Source: Frateuria hangzhouensis
GTDB lineage: Bacteria > Pseudomonadota > Gammaproteobacteria > Xanthomonadales > Rhodanobacteraceae
NCBI RefSeq assembly: GCF_026410505.1
Contig: NZ_JAPMIU010000005.1
Location: forward strand, 217,642 to 281,641
DNA length: 64,000 nucleotides
Reading direction: 5' to 3'
Within the stretch, counting starts at the first letter, position 1. Every line of letters starts with the position of its first letter. This document shows positions 9,498-17,701 of this stretch, piece after piece. The translations under genes were made by a program, and so were the position numbers. The notes beneath the pieces are model-generated. The model was not told the DNA's origin. It made no database searches and saw nothing but the letters and a program-made list of their open reading frames with translations.

Positions 9498-10454
9498 ATG
9501 AACCCCAACTTCCTCGATTTCGAACAGCCGATCGCCGAACTGGAAGCGAAGGTCGAAGAATTGCGCCATGCCAGCCATGGCCAGGCGTTCAATATCGACG
9601 AGGAAGTCGCGCGCCTGCGCGAGAAGCTCAAGACCAAGACCGCCGAGATCTTCCGCAACCTCAATTCGTGGCAGATCACCCAGCTTTCGCGCCACCCGGC
9701 GCGGCCGTACACGAACGACTACATCGGCGTGATCTGCGAGGAGTTCCAGGAGCTGGCCGGCGACCGCGCCTACGCCGACGACGCCGCCATCGTCGGCGGT
9801 CTGGGCCGCATCAACGACCGGCCGGTGATGATCATCGGCCACCAGAAGGGCCGCGACACCAAGACCAAGGTGCGCCGCAACTTCGGCATGCCGCGCCCGG
9901 AGGGCTACCGCAAGGCGCTGCGCCTGATGAAGACGGCCGAGCGCTTCGGCCTGCCGCTGCTGACCTTCATCGACACTCCCGGCGCGTACCCCGGCGTGGG
10001 CGCCGAGGAGCGCGGCCAGAGCGAGGCGATCGCCCGCAACCTGCTGGAAATGGCCGACCTGAAGACCCCGATCATCTGCACCGTGATCGGCGAAGGCGGC
10101 TCCGGCGGCGCGCTGGCCATCGGCGTGGGCGACCGCGTCAACATGCTGCAGTACTCCACCTATTCGGTGATCTCGCCCGAAGGCTGTGCCTCGATCCTGT
10201 GGAAGAGCCAGGACAAGGCACGCGACGCCGCCGAGGCACTGGGCATGACCGCCCCGCGCCTGCTCGAACTGGGCCTGGTCGACAAGGTCGTGCGCGAGCC
10301 GCTGGGCGGCGCCCACCGCAACCCGCGCTCCATGGCCATCCGCCTGAAGGCGGTGCTGATGAACCAGCTCGACGAACTCGAGGCCATTCCCGAACCGGAT
10401 CTGCTGGAACAGCGCTACCGGCGCCTGCGCAGCTACGGCGCTTACGCGGAATAA
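9498..10454 (+). CDS. accA: Acetyl-CoA carboxylase carboxyltransferase subunit alpha
   Basis: AccA forms the carboxyltransferase with AccD and makes malonyl-CoA for fatty-acid synthesis. The 318-residue protein begins [20 protein letters not shown], contains [20 protein letters not shown] and [20 protein letters not shown], and has the oxyanion-hole region [15 protein letters not shown]. This is the normal AccA length. The VOC gene follows after 5 bp, so the two are probably cotranscribed. Confidence 0.98.
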   Translation: MNPNFLDFEQPIAELEAKVEELRHASHGQAFNIDEEVARLREKLKTKTAEIFRNLNSWQITQLSRHPARPYTNDYIGVICEEFQELAGDRAYADDAAIVGGLGRINDRPVMIIGHQKGRDTKTKVRRNFGMPRPEGYRKALRLMKTAERFGLPLLTFIDTPGAYPGVGAEERGQSEAIARNLLEMADLKTPIICTVIGEGGSGGALAIGVGDRVNMLQYSTYSVISPEGCASILWKSQDKARDAAEALGMTAPRLLELGLVDKVVREPLGGAHRNPRSMAIRLKAVLMNQLDELEAIPEPDLLEQRYRRLRSYGAYAE

Positions 10455-10459
10455 GCCGC

Positions 10460-10840
10460 ATGACCGGCGTGCGCGGCCTCGCCCACGCGAACATCCGCGC
10501 GCCGGAGGCGGTGATCCAGCGCCTGCGCCGCTTCTACATCGACGTGGTAGGCCTGCGCGAAGGCCCGCGGCCGGCGTTCCGCTCGCACGGCCACTGGCTC
10601 TACGCCGGCGAGACCGACGTGCTGCACCTGACCGTCGCCGCGCCCGGCGACGCCGCGCCAGCTCCGACCGGCCACTTCAACCACCTGGCCTTCGCCTGCA
10701 CCGATCTCGCCGCCGCCCGCGCACGCATGGACGCGGCCGGGCTGGCTTACGAAATCGACGAAGTGCCCGAACTTGGCCAGGTACAGCTCTTCCTGACCGA
10801 TCCCTGCGGCCTGGACATCGAACTCAACTTCAGCCGCTGA
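10460..10840 (+). CDS. VOC (glyoxalase/dioxygenase fold) family protein
   Basis: A single-unit vicinal-oxygen-chelate protein of 126 residues. It shows the paired beta-alpha-beta-beta-beta pattern: HANIRAPEAVIQRLRRFYID, then HFNHLAFACTDLAAARARMD and a C-terminal PCGLDIELNF strand with a likely metal-binding Glu. Histidines in HANI and HFNHLAF could be metal ligands. Its substrate cannot be told from sequence. The ATG at 10460 lies 5 bp after the accA stop. Confidence 0.85.
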   Translation: MTGVRGLAHANIRAPEAVIQRLRRFYIDVVGLREGPRPAFRSHGHWLYAGETDVLHLTVAAPGDAAPAPTGHFNHLAFACTDLAAARARMDAAGLAYEIDEVPELGQVQLFLTDPCGLDIELNFSR

Positions 10841-11020
10841 CCTGTCGGAGCGCACCTGTGCGCGAGCGGGGTGCCTGCGGCCGCGCGCAGGGCGCGCTCC
10901 TGCAGGGAACCTCGAATAGCTCCCTTCGCGCGACGCTTTTGTAGAAGCGCACTTGCGGGCGATGCCGTTACGCCTGATTGCACCGGCAAAAGCATCGCCC
11001 ACAAGTGGGCTCTACAGTGG
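10841..11020. repeat. Two family A-like inverted repeats between VOC gene and NYN gene
   Basis: The first element runs from CTGTCGGAGCGCACCTGTGC to GCAGGGCGCGCTCCTGCAG. The second runs from TGTAGAAGCGCACTTGCGGG to GCCCACAAGTGGGCTCTACA. The region up to 11114 shows no coding potential on either strand that I would defend. Confidence 0.65.
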
Positions 11021-11114
11021 GTGCCGGAAGCTTTCGGGGCTTGTCGAGGTTCCCTCAGAAGAGCCTCGCCCGCCCGCGGTTTACTATCGGGGTCCATTCC
11101 CCCAGGGCATCGCC

Positions 11115-11867
11115 ATGGCCGACCATGCCAAACTCGCCGTACTGATCGACGCCGACAACGCCCAGCCCGGGCTGGCCGAGGGTCTGCTCGCCGAAGTGGC
11201 CCGCTACGGCACCGCGCACGTCAAGCGCGCCTACGGCGACTGGACCGACAACCACCTGCGCGGCTGGAAGGAGCAATTGCTCGACTTCTCGATCCAGCCG
11301 ATCCAGCAATTCGGCTACACCAAGGGCAAGAACGCCACCGATTCGGCGATGATCATCGACGCGATGGACCTGCTCTACACCGGGCGCTTCGACGGCTTCT
11401 GCATCGTCTCCAGTGACAGCGATTTCACCACGCTGGCCCGGCGCATCCGCGAATCCGGACTGACCGTTTACGGCTTCGGCGAACGCAAGACGCCGAGCCC
11501 GTTCGTGGCTGCCTGCGACAAGTTCATCTATACCGACGTGCTGGGCGAGGCGGACAGCGCCGGAGGGAAGTCCACCGAGCCCGCCGAGCGTCCGAGCACG
11601 CAGGATCTGCGCCAGGACACCCGGCTCGTCAACCTGCTGCGCAGCGCCATCGAGGATGCCGCCGACGACACCGGCTGGGCCGGCCTGGGGGCGGTCGGCA
11701 GCATGGTCAGCAAGCGCGCGCCGGAGTTCGACTCGCGCAACTGGGGCTACGGCAAGCTCAGCGGCCTGGTCGGCGCGATCGGGCTGTTCCAGACCGAGGA
11801 GCGCCAGCTCGGCAACGGCAAGCACCTCTACGTGCGCAACAAGAAGAAGCCGGCCAGCCGTGAGTAG
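11115..11867 (+). CDS. NYN-domain (LabA/DUF88) nuclease-like protein with OST-HTH/LOTUS domain
   Basis: The N-terminal half (residues about 5-150) is a NYN/PIN-like domain with conserved acidic residues in AVLIDADNAQPG, GKNATDSAMIIDAMDLL and IVSSDSDFTTLARRI, which match the expected metal site of this RNase-like family. The C-terminal part (about 175-245: LLRSAIEDAADDTGWAGLG to GNGKHLYVRNKKK) resembles an OST-HTH/LOTUS RNA-binding domain. This domain pairing is common in bacterial LabA-like proteins. The ATG at 11115 gives 250 residues. The stop overlaps the tilS start by 8 bp, so coupling to a tRNA-modifying enzyme suggests an RNA-related role; that is inference. Confidence 0.88.
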   Translation: MADHAKLAVLIDADNAQPGLAEGLLAEVARYGTAHVKRAYGDWTDNHLRGWKEQLLDFSIQPIQQFGYTKGKNATDSAMIIDAMDLLYTGRFDGFCIVSSDSDFTTLARRIRESGLTVYGFGERKTPSPFVAACDKFIYTDVLGEADSAGGKSTEPAERPSTQDLRQDTRLVNLLRSAIEDAADDTGWAGLGAVGSMVSKRAPEFDSRNWGYGKLSGLVGAIGLFQTEERQLGNGKHLYVRNKKKPASRE

Positions 11868-13164
11868 CCCGCGCACGCTGCCCGACACGCTGCGCCAGGT
11901 CCTCGAAGACCATCCCGACGGCTCCCTTTGCGTGGCCTTCAGCGGCGGCCCGGACTCGTCCGCGCTGCTGCACGCCTTGGCGGCGGTGCACGGAGCGCAC
12001 GAACGCGGCCTGCGTGCGCTGCACGTGGATCACGGGCTGCATCCGCACAGTGGCGCCTGGGCGGCGCAGGCCCAGGCCTTTTGCGTCTCGCTCGGCGTCG
12101 CCTGCGAAGTGCGCCGGGTCGAGGTCGCCCGCGACGGTGGCGAGGGACTCGAGGCGGCCGCGCGGCATGCCCGCTACGCCGTCTTCGCCGAGATCCTCCA
12201 GCCGGACGAATGGCTGCTGCTCGGGCACCACCGCGACGACCAGGCCGAAACGGTGCTGCTCAAGCTGCTGCGAGGCGCCGGCCCGCAGGGGCTGGGCGGC
12301 ATGCGGGCGATCCGACCGCTCGGCCGCGGCCGGCTCTGGCGGCCGCTGCTGGAGCTGCCACGCGAAGTGTTGCGAGCCTACCTGCAACAGTATCGGTTGC
12401 GCTGCATCGAGGATCCTTCCAATCGCGACACCACCCTCGCGCGCAACCACCTGCGCCAGGAAGTCCTGCCGCGCCTGCGCCGGCACTGGCCGCATGCGGT
12501 CGATTCGATCCTGCACAGCGCGGCGCTCTGCCGCGCCGCGGACGACAGCCTGCGCGTACGCTGGCTGGAGGCGCTCGCGAGCCTGCACGAGCCGCGGACC
12601 GGCACCCTCGATGCACACGGCTGGCTCGCCCTCGAACCGGCCCTGCGCGAACCCCTGCTCGATCACTGGCTGCACGCCCGCGGCCTGCCCGCGCCCACCG
12701 CCGCGCAGCGCCGGCAGATCGAGCGCCAGTGCGGCGCCCGTGCGGGCCAGCAACCGTGCGTGCGCTGGCCGGGTGCCGAGCTGCACATCTGGAAGGGGCG
12801 ACTGTGGGCGCATGCACCGCGGCCGCCGGTCGATCCGTGCTGGGAGGCCGCGTGGCACGGCGAGGCACTGGCCTTGCCCGATGGCGGCCAGCTCGTGCTC
12901 GATCCGGCCAGGCGCCTGCCCGCGCCGCTGAGCGTGCGCCTGCGCCGCGGTGGCGAACGCATCCGGCCCGCCGGCGATCGTCACACCCGCGAACTGCGCG
13001 ACCTGTTCCAGCAAATCACCCTGCCGCCCTGGCAACGCGCGACCTGTCCGCTGCTTTATGCGGAAGGGGAACTGGTCGCGGTCGCCGATCTATGGCGGAC
13101 GGCCCAGGGCGCGGCGCTTTTCGACGCCTTTGGCGCCCACCCGAATTGGAGTCCGGCCCGTTGA
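11860..13164 (+). CDS. tilS: tRNA(Ile)-lysidine synthetase TilS
   Basis: TilS attaches lysine to C34 of tRNA-Ile2 (CAU), converting its codon specificity from AUG to AUA. The PP-loop ATPase motif is CVAFSGGPDSSALLHAL near residue 20, followed by ALHVDHGLHPHSGAW and LLGHHRDDQAETVLLKLLRG, then a substrate-binding middle domain and a C-terminal TilS domain (RLRRGGERIRPAG). The GTG at 11860 gives 434 residues, normal for the family, and overlaps the previous gene by 8 bp. Earlier starts would run deep into the NYN gene. Confidence 0.96.
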   Translation: MSSPRTLPDTLRQVLEDHPDGSLCVAFSGGPDSSALLHALAAVHGAHERGLRALHVDHGLHPHSGAWAAQAQAFCVSLGVACEVRRVEVARDGGEGLEAAARHARYAVFAEILQPDEWLLLGHHRDDQAETVLLKLLRGAGPQGLGGMRAIRPLGRGRLWRPLLELPREVLRAYLQQYRLRCIEDPSNRDTTLARNHLRQEVLPRLRRHWPHAVDSILHSAALCRAADDSLRVRWLEALASLHEPRTGTLDAHGWLALEPALREPLLDHWLHARGLPAPTAAQRRQIERQCGARAGQQPCVRWPGAELHIWKGRLWAHAPRPPVDPCWEAAWHGEALALPDGGQLVLDPARRLPAPLSVRLRRGGERIRPAGDRHTRELRDLFQQITLPPWQRATCPLLYAEGELVAVADLWRTAQGAALFDAFGAHPNWSPAR

Positions 13165-13269
13165 GCCCGGCCGGTCTGCACGAACGTCTCGCTCCGCCCG
13201 GATCCTCACCCGCCTGTCGACGCCCGCTCCCGGAGGAAGAGGGATTCGGGGCGTGGGCTCGAGGCCAGC

Positions 13270-13394
13270 GCTTCGACTTCGGCCCGCGGCCCGCGGCCTA
13301 CGCTCAGCGCGAACGGGGTGATCGGGAGCGGGCGGGTAGCTGCGCTCAACCATTCACCCTGAGCCTGGGTGCGAAAGGCCGGAATCGAAGGGCC
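13270..13394. repeat. Repeat family D inverted repeat (CTTCGACTTCGGCC...GCTCAG)
   Basis: The left arm around CTTCGACTTCGGCCCGCGGC and CTACGCTCAGCGCGAACGG is mirrored by CACCCTGAGCCTGGGTGCGA and AAGGCCGGAATCGAAGGGC. A closer-to-perfect copy is at 54575-54695. A family C fragment precedes it at 13203-13250. No gene is evident between tilS and xseB (283 bp). Confidence 0.65.
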
Positions 13395-13447
13395 GCGCGC
13401 CTGCAAAACATTGATTCCGACACCTCGCTGCGCTAGCGTTGCGGCCC

Positions 13448-13705
13448 ATGGCCAAACCCGCTCCCGCCCCCGCGGAAACCCCATCCGTCGCCGACTTCGA
13501 ACACTCGCTGGACGAGCTCGAACAGTTGGTCGGGCGCATGGAAGGCGGGGAGCTGAGCCTGGACGAATCGCTGGCCTCCTTCGAGCGCGGCATCGGCCTC
13601 TACCGACACTGCCAGCAGGCCCTGGACCAGGCCGAACTGCGCGTGCGCCTGCTGCTCGATCCCGATGCGCCCGACAACGCCGAACCCTTCGAATCCCAAC
13701 CCTGA
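13448..13705 (+). CDS. xseB: Exodeoxyribonuclease VII small subunit
   Basis: XseB is the small helical subunit that assembles with XseA into exonuclease VII. It has 85 residues, with the characteristic [40 protein letters not shown] and the following leucine-rich helix. ATG 13448 is preferred over a TTG 9 bp upstream. The 3' end overlaps ispA by 41 bp. xseB followed by ispA is a widespread proteobacterial order; dxs, often next, is absent here. Confidence 0.95.
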   Translation: MAKPAPAPAETPSVADFEHSLDELEQLVGRMEGGELSLDESLASFERGIGLYRHCQQALDQAELRVRLLLDPDAPDNAEPFESQP

Positions 13706-14600
13706 CGCGCCGCCCCAACTCGGCCCCCGGCTGCTCGCGGTAACCGCGCGCGCCGATGCCGCGCTGGCGCGCGTGCTGCCGTCCGAACAGCAGCCGCCGC
13801 TGGAGTTGCACCGGGCGATGCGCTACGCCGTGCTTGGTGGCGGCAAGCGCCTGCGCCCGCTGCTGGTCTACGCCGCCGGACACGCGCTCGGTTGCGATGG
13901 CGCCGAGCTGGATGCGCCGGCCTGCGCGGTCGAGCTGATCCACGCCTATTCGCTGGTCCACGACGACCTGCCGGCCATGGACGATGACGCGTTGCGCCGT
14001 GGCCGCCCGACCTGCCACGTGGTCTACGGCGAAGCGATGGCGATCCTCGCCGGCGATGCACTGCAGGCGCTCGCCTTCGAGATCCTGGCGCACGACCCGC
14101 ACGCCGGCAACGATCCCGCGCGGGCGTTGCAGATGCTGCGCGTGCTCGGCCGCGCCTGCGGCGCCGAGGGCATGGCCGGCGGGCAGGCGCTGGACCTGGC
14201 CGCGGTGGGCCGCAAGCTGACGCTGGACGAGCTGGAACACATGCACGCCTGCAAGACCGGCGCGCTGATCCGCACCGCCGTGCACCTGGGAGCGCTTGCC
14301 GCCGGTGCCGACGCCGCCGCGATCGAGGCGCTGGACCGCTATGCCGCCGCGGTCGGCCTGGCCTTCCAGGTGCGCGACGACGTCCTGGACGTGGAAGGCG
14401 AATCGGCGGTGATCGGCAAGACCGCCGGCAAGGACGCGGCGGCCGACAAGCCGACCTTCTCCTCGATCATCGGCCTGGAGGCTTCGCGCATGCGGCTGAC
14501 GGAACTTACCGCCACGGCGCTGGAGGCCATAGCTTCCTTTGGACCGCGCGCCGCGCTGCTGGAAGAGCTGGCGCTATACGCGGCCCACCGCGCGCATTGA
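13665..14600 (+). CDS. ispA: (2E,6E)-farnesyl diphosphate synthase
   Basis: IspA condenses IPP with DMAPP and GPP to make farnesyl diphosphate for quinones and undecaprenyl phosphate. The first aspartate-rich motif is in [20 protein letters not shown] and the second in [28 protein letters not shown] is the upstream substrate-binding region. The ATG at 13665 lies inside xseB and gives 311 residues, slightly longer than E. coli IspA; a shorter start is possible because the first 15 residues are Asn/Pro-rich. A family B palindrome follows the stop. Confidence 0.95.
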   Translation: MRPTTPNPSNPNPDAPPQLGPRLLAVTARADAALARVLPSEQQPPLELHRAMRYAVLGGGKRLRPLLVYAAGHALGCDGAELDAPACAVELIHAYSLVHDDLPAMDDDALRRGRPTCHVVYGEAMAILAGDALQALAFEILAHDPHAGNDPARALQMLRVLGRACGAEGMAGGQALDLAAVGRKLTLDELEHMHACKTGALIRTAVHLGALAAGADAAAIEALDRYAAAVGLAFQVRDDVLDVEGESAVIGKTAGKDAAADKPTFSSIIGLEASRMRLTELTATALEAIASFGPRAALLEELALYAAHRAH

Positions 14601-14609
14601 AGATCCAAT

Positions 14610-14665
14610 GGTGGGCTGAAGCCCACCCTACACCGGCCTCCCGTACGGTGGGCTTCAGCCCACCA
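14610..14665. repeat. Repeat family B inverted pair (GTGGGCTGAAGCCCAC)
   Basis: GGTGGGCTGAAGCCCACCCT and, after a short spacer, CGGTGGGCTTCAGCCCACCA form an inverted pair between the convergent genes ispA and the DUF4870 gene. It could serve as a bidirectional terminator. Other copies are at 52444-52508 and 58059-58111. Confidence 0.8.
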
Positions 14666-14707
14666 CCGGCCCCTGGAAGCAGAAGCGGGCCGAAGCCCGC
14701 CTCGCGT

Positions 14708-15169
14708 TTACTTGATCAACCGCAGTGTGAAGGGGTAGCGGTAACGCTCGCCCTCGTTCGCCTTCACCGCGGCAATGATCGTGAACACCAGCCAGGCGAT
14801 GCCCACCAGGATGCCGATCGGCACGGTCAACAGCGCACCGAAGCCGAAGGTGACCAGCGTGAGCAGCAATAGCACCACGCCGACGATGGCCAGGGTGATG
14901 TTGAAGTTCAGCGCTTCCTTGGCCTGGTCGTCGACGAAGGGCATGGTGTCCTTCTTCAGCAACCAGATCACCAGCGGGCCGATGAAGCAGCCCAGGCCAG
15001 CGAAGGCGCCGGTGAGCAGCCCGCCCAACAGCGCCGACAGGTGCGCGAACAACGCCCACTGACGCTCTTCATGGCTGGGCATGCCGGCCGGGTCGAACGA
15101 CTCGGGCGGCGGCACCGGCTCGCCCGGCGGCGGCGGAGGCGGGACGACGGAATCGGGTGGAACACTCAT
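14708..15169 (-). CDS. DUF4870 domain membrane protein
   Basis: A small integral membrane protein of 153 residues. A proline-rich cytoplasmic N-terminus (PPPPPPGEPVPPPE) is followed by HEERQWALFAHLSALLGG, typical of DUF4870. There are then about four hydrophobic segments, with a KKDTMPFVDDQAKEALNFNI linker. ATG at 15169 (MSVPPDS) follows a CAGGAGACACGC leader. Its function is unknown; members often behave as small Tic20-like membrane proteins. It sits between convergent ispA and co-directional pmbA. Confidence 0.85.
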   Translation of the reverse strand: MSVPPDSVVPPPPPPGEPVPPPESFDPAGMPSHEERQWALFAHLSALLGGLLTGAFAGLGCFIGPLVIWLLKKDTMPFVDDQAKEALNFNITLAIVGVVLLLLTLVTFGFGALLTVPIGILVGIAWLVFTIIAAVKANEGERYRYPFTLRLIK

Positions 15170-15256
15170 GCGTGTCTCCTGTGGCCTTCGGTGACGCCGG
15201 CGGCGCCCGTGCGGCGATGCTAGCAAAGCCGCCCGCCGATGCCATAGCCGGTTGGG

Positions 15257-16609
15257 CTACTGGCCGCCCACCGTCATCCGGTCCAGCAGGATCGAGCCGG
15301 TCAGGATCTGCGCGCGCCGGTCGACGTCGCTGCCCACCGCCAAGATGCCGGCGAACATGTCGCGCAGGTTGGCGGCAATGGTGATTTCCTCCACCGGATA
15401 GGCGATCTGCCCGTTCTCGACCCAGAAGCCGGCCGCGCCGCGCGAATAGTCGCCGGTCAGCGTGCTCACGCCCTGGCCCATCACCTCGGTAACCACCAGG
15501 CCGGTGCCCATGCGCTCGAGCAACGCGGCGAAGTCGTCCTGGCCAGGCTCGACCAGCAGGTTGTGGATGCCGCCGGCGTTGCCGGTCGAGGCCAGCCCCA
15601 GCTTGCGTGCCGAATAGCTGCCCAGGATGTAGCGGGCCAGCACGCCGTTCTCCACCAGTGCGCTGTCGGCGGTGGCCACGCCCTCGGCGTCGAATGCGCC
15701 CGAACCCATGCCTCGCGGCAGCAGCGGGCGTTCGACGATGTTCATCCATTCGGGCATCAAGCGTTTGCCGGCGTGGTCGAGCAGGAAGCTGGCGTGCCGG
15801 TACAGGGCACCGCCGCTCACCGCGCTGACCAGGTGGCCGATCAGGCCGCGCGCGAGTTCCGGCACGAACAGGACGGGGCACTGGCGCGTGCCCAGGCTGC
15901 GCGAGTTCAGCCGTGCCAGCGTACGCCCGGCCGCTTTGTCGCCCAGCGCTTGCGCGCTCATGAAGTCGCCCGCATCCCGCACGCTGTCGTACCAGTAGTC
16001 GCGCTGCATGCCGTCGCCTTCACCGGCGATCAGCGAGAGCGACAGCGCATGCCGCGTGGCGCGCTCGCGTCCGACGAAGCCGTGCGAGTTGGCGTACACC
16101 GAAAGTGTCTGGCCGGCCTGCACGGCGGCGCCATCGGAGTTGGTGATGCCCGCATGCGCACGGCCGGCGGCCTCGATCCGCTGGCCGAGCTCGATCGCCT
16201 CGGCCGTTTCGACGTGCCACGGATGCCACAGGTCGAGGTCGGGGAACTCGGTGGCCATCCGCGTCGGATCGGCCAGGCCGGCGGCCGGATCGGCCTCGGT
16301 GTAGCGCGCGATCGCGCAGGCCTGGTCGATCGTCGCCTGCACCGAGGCAGCGTTGAGGTCGGCGGTGCTGGCGGTGCCCTTGCGCTGGCCGAAGTACACG
16401 GTCAGGCCGAAGCCGCGGTCGCGCGTGTGCTCGACCGTCTCCACCTCGCCCAGCCGCACGTTCACGCTGAGCCCGCTGTCGACGCTCGCAGCCACTTCGG
16501 CCGCGCTGGCGCCGGCCGCGCGCGCGCGGCGGATTACGTCCTCGGCGAGCTCGGCCAGGCGGTCGAGTTCCTGTTGGCTGGAGTCGGCGGGCAAGACGGC
16601 TGCACTCAC
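15257..16609 (-). CDS. pmbA: Metalloprotease-associated protein PmbA/TldE
   Basis: PmbA (TldE) pairs with TldD in a protease that matures peptides such as microcins and degrades the CcdA antitoxin. The 450-residue protein shows the family features: an N-terminal VDSGLSVNVRLGEVETVEHT, FGQRKGTASTADLN, a middle DLDLWHPWHVETAEAIELG and a C-terminal TLTGDYSRGAAGFWVENGQI. The GTG at 16609 (VSAAVLPADSS) is preferred; an upstream in-frame start would run through the divergent promoter region. No tldD is present in the window. It is divergent from the DUF1653 gene. Confidence 0.93.
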   Translation of the reverse strand: MSAAVLPADSSQQELDRLAELAEDVIRRARAAGASAAEVAASVDSGLSVNVRLGEVETVEHTRDRGFGLTVYFGQRKGTASTADLNAASVQATIDQACAIARYTEADPAAGLADPTRMATEFPDLDLWHPWHVETAEAIELGQRIEAAGRAHAGITNSDGAAVQAGQTLSVYANSHGFVGRERATRHALSLSLIAGEGDGMQRDYWYDSVRDAGDFMSAQALGDKAAGRTLARLNSRSLGTRQCPVLFVPELARGLIGHLVSAVSGGALYRHASFLLDHAGKRLMPEWMNIVERPLLPRGMGSGAFDAEGVATADSALVENGVLARYILGSYSARKLGLASTGNAGGIHNLLVEPGQDDFAALLERMGTGLVVTEVMGQGVSTLTGDYSRGAAGFWVENGQIAYPVEEITIAANLRDMFAGILAVGSDVDRRAQILTGSILLDRMTVGGQ

Positions 16610-16712
16610 GGGGCGTTCCTTCAGGCAGGTAGAATGGGCGGCGAACACCGCACGACTTCCGGAGATGGGGTCGCCCCCGTCCAAAAAAAAGGAACGTGCC
16701 AAAGGAGCGCGC

Positions 16713-16949
16713 ATGCCACCGGTCGCTGGCGTCTATCGTCATTACAAGGGTCAGCGCTACCAGGTACTGGGCGTGGCCCGCCACAGCGAAACGCTGGAAG
16801 AGCTGGTGGTCTACCGGGCGCTCTACGGCGAGCAAGGCCTGTGGGTGCGCCCGGCCGCCATGTTCGAGGAAACCGTCGCCGTCGATGGCCGCCCCGTACC
16901 CCGCTTTGCGCTGGAAGATGCCAGCCCCGACCCCTTGGAACGCCCGTGA
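16713..16949 (+). CDS. DUF1653 domain protein
   Basis: A 78-residue protein with the DUF1653 pattern GVYRHYKGQRYQVLGVARHS, followed by LVVYRALYGEQGLWVRPAAM. The ATG at 16713 has AAAGGAGCG 5 bp upstream. The function of the family is unknown; it is a small beta-rich domain. The stop overlaps the darP GTG by 4 bp, so the two are translationally coupled. Confidence 0.88.
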   Translation: MPPVAGVYRHYKGQRYQVLGVARHSETLEELVVYRALYGEQGLWVRPAAMFEETVAVDGRPVPRFALEDASPDPLERP

Positions 16950-17503
16950 GCCCCAGCCGCAGCCGCAACCAGACCGAACTCGACGAACAGGATTACGGCC
17001 CCAGCCGCACCCAGCAGCGCCGTGAGGCGCTTGCCGTGCTTGCGCTCGCCACCCAGCTGGTCGAACTGCCGCCCAGCCGGCTGGCGAAGCTCGACCTGCC
17101 CGAAGAGGTGCGCGATGAAATCGCCAACGTGCGCCGCATCGCCTCGCATATCGCACGCAAGCGCCAGTTGGCGTTCCTGGCCAAGAAGATGCGCCGCCAT
17201 GAAGACGCGGTCTTCGACAGCGTGCGCGCCGAACTGGGCGAGAACCGCGAGCGCCAGCGGCAGGAAACCGCCGCCATGCATCGCCTGGAGGCGCTGCGCG
17301 AACGCCTGCTGGACGACGACGAAGCGGCCGCCACGCTGATCGCCGAACACCCTGCCATCGACCGCCAGCACCTGCGCTCGCTGATCCGCCAGGCGCGCAG
17401 CGAGCGGGCGGCGAACAAGCCGCCGCGGGCCTATCGGGAGATCTTCAAGCTGCTGAAGGATTTGCAGCAGGACGAGGGTGGGGACGACGACGCGCAGGGT
17501 TGA
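16946..17503 (+). CDS. darP: Ribosome biogenesis/dual-action protein DarP (YjgA, DUF615)
   Basis: YjgA/DarP binds late 50S ribosomal precursors at the peptidyl-transferase region and aids assembly. The 185-residue protein is almost all helical and charged, with the family signature SRTQQRREALAVLALATQLV, LVELPPSRLAKLDLPEEVRD and a C-terminal YREIFKLLKDLQQ. GTG 16946 overlaps the DUF1653 gene by 4 bp. pmbA divergent from yjgA is also the E. coli neighbourhood, which supports the identification. Confidence 0.93.
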   Translation: MSPSRSRNQTELDEQDYGPSRTQQRREALAVLALATQLVELPPSRLAKLDLPEEVRDEIANVRRIASHIARKRQLAFLAKKMRRHEDAVFDSVRAELGENRERQRQETAAMHRLEALRERLLDDDEAAATLIAEHPAIDRQHLRSLIRQARSERAANKPPRAYREIFKLLKDLQQDEGGDDDAQG

Positions 17504-17520
17504 GTCGCCTGGGCGAACAA

Positions 17521-17655
17521 GAGCCTCCCCCTCTCCCCGCCCCTCTCCCCCGGCGGGGCCGGAGGAGAGGGAGCGGATTGCGCGAGCTTGCCGCCTTTGC
17601 TCCCTCTCCCCCGAGCCTGCTTGGGGGAGAGGGCTGGGGAGAGGGGGAGGCCCTT
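17521..17655. repeat. Family C palindromes between convergent darP and exporter gene
   Basis: GAGCCTCCCCCTCTCCCCGC and CTCTCCCCCGGCGGGGCCGG, then AGGAGAGGGAGC, CTCCCTCTCCCCCGAGCCTG and GGGGGAGAGGGCTGGGGAGA alternate as inverted arms. A short hairpin (GCCCTGAAAGGGC) follows near 17670. No gene is seen. Confidence 0.75.
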
Positions 17656-17701
17656 GCCTTGACCCTGCGCCCTGAAAGGGCGCGATGCCCCCGCTAGGGC
17701 A

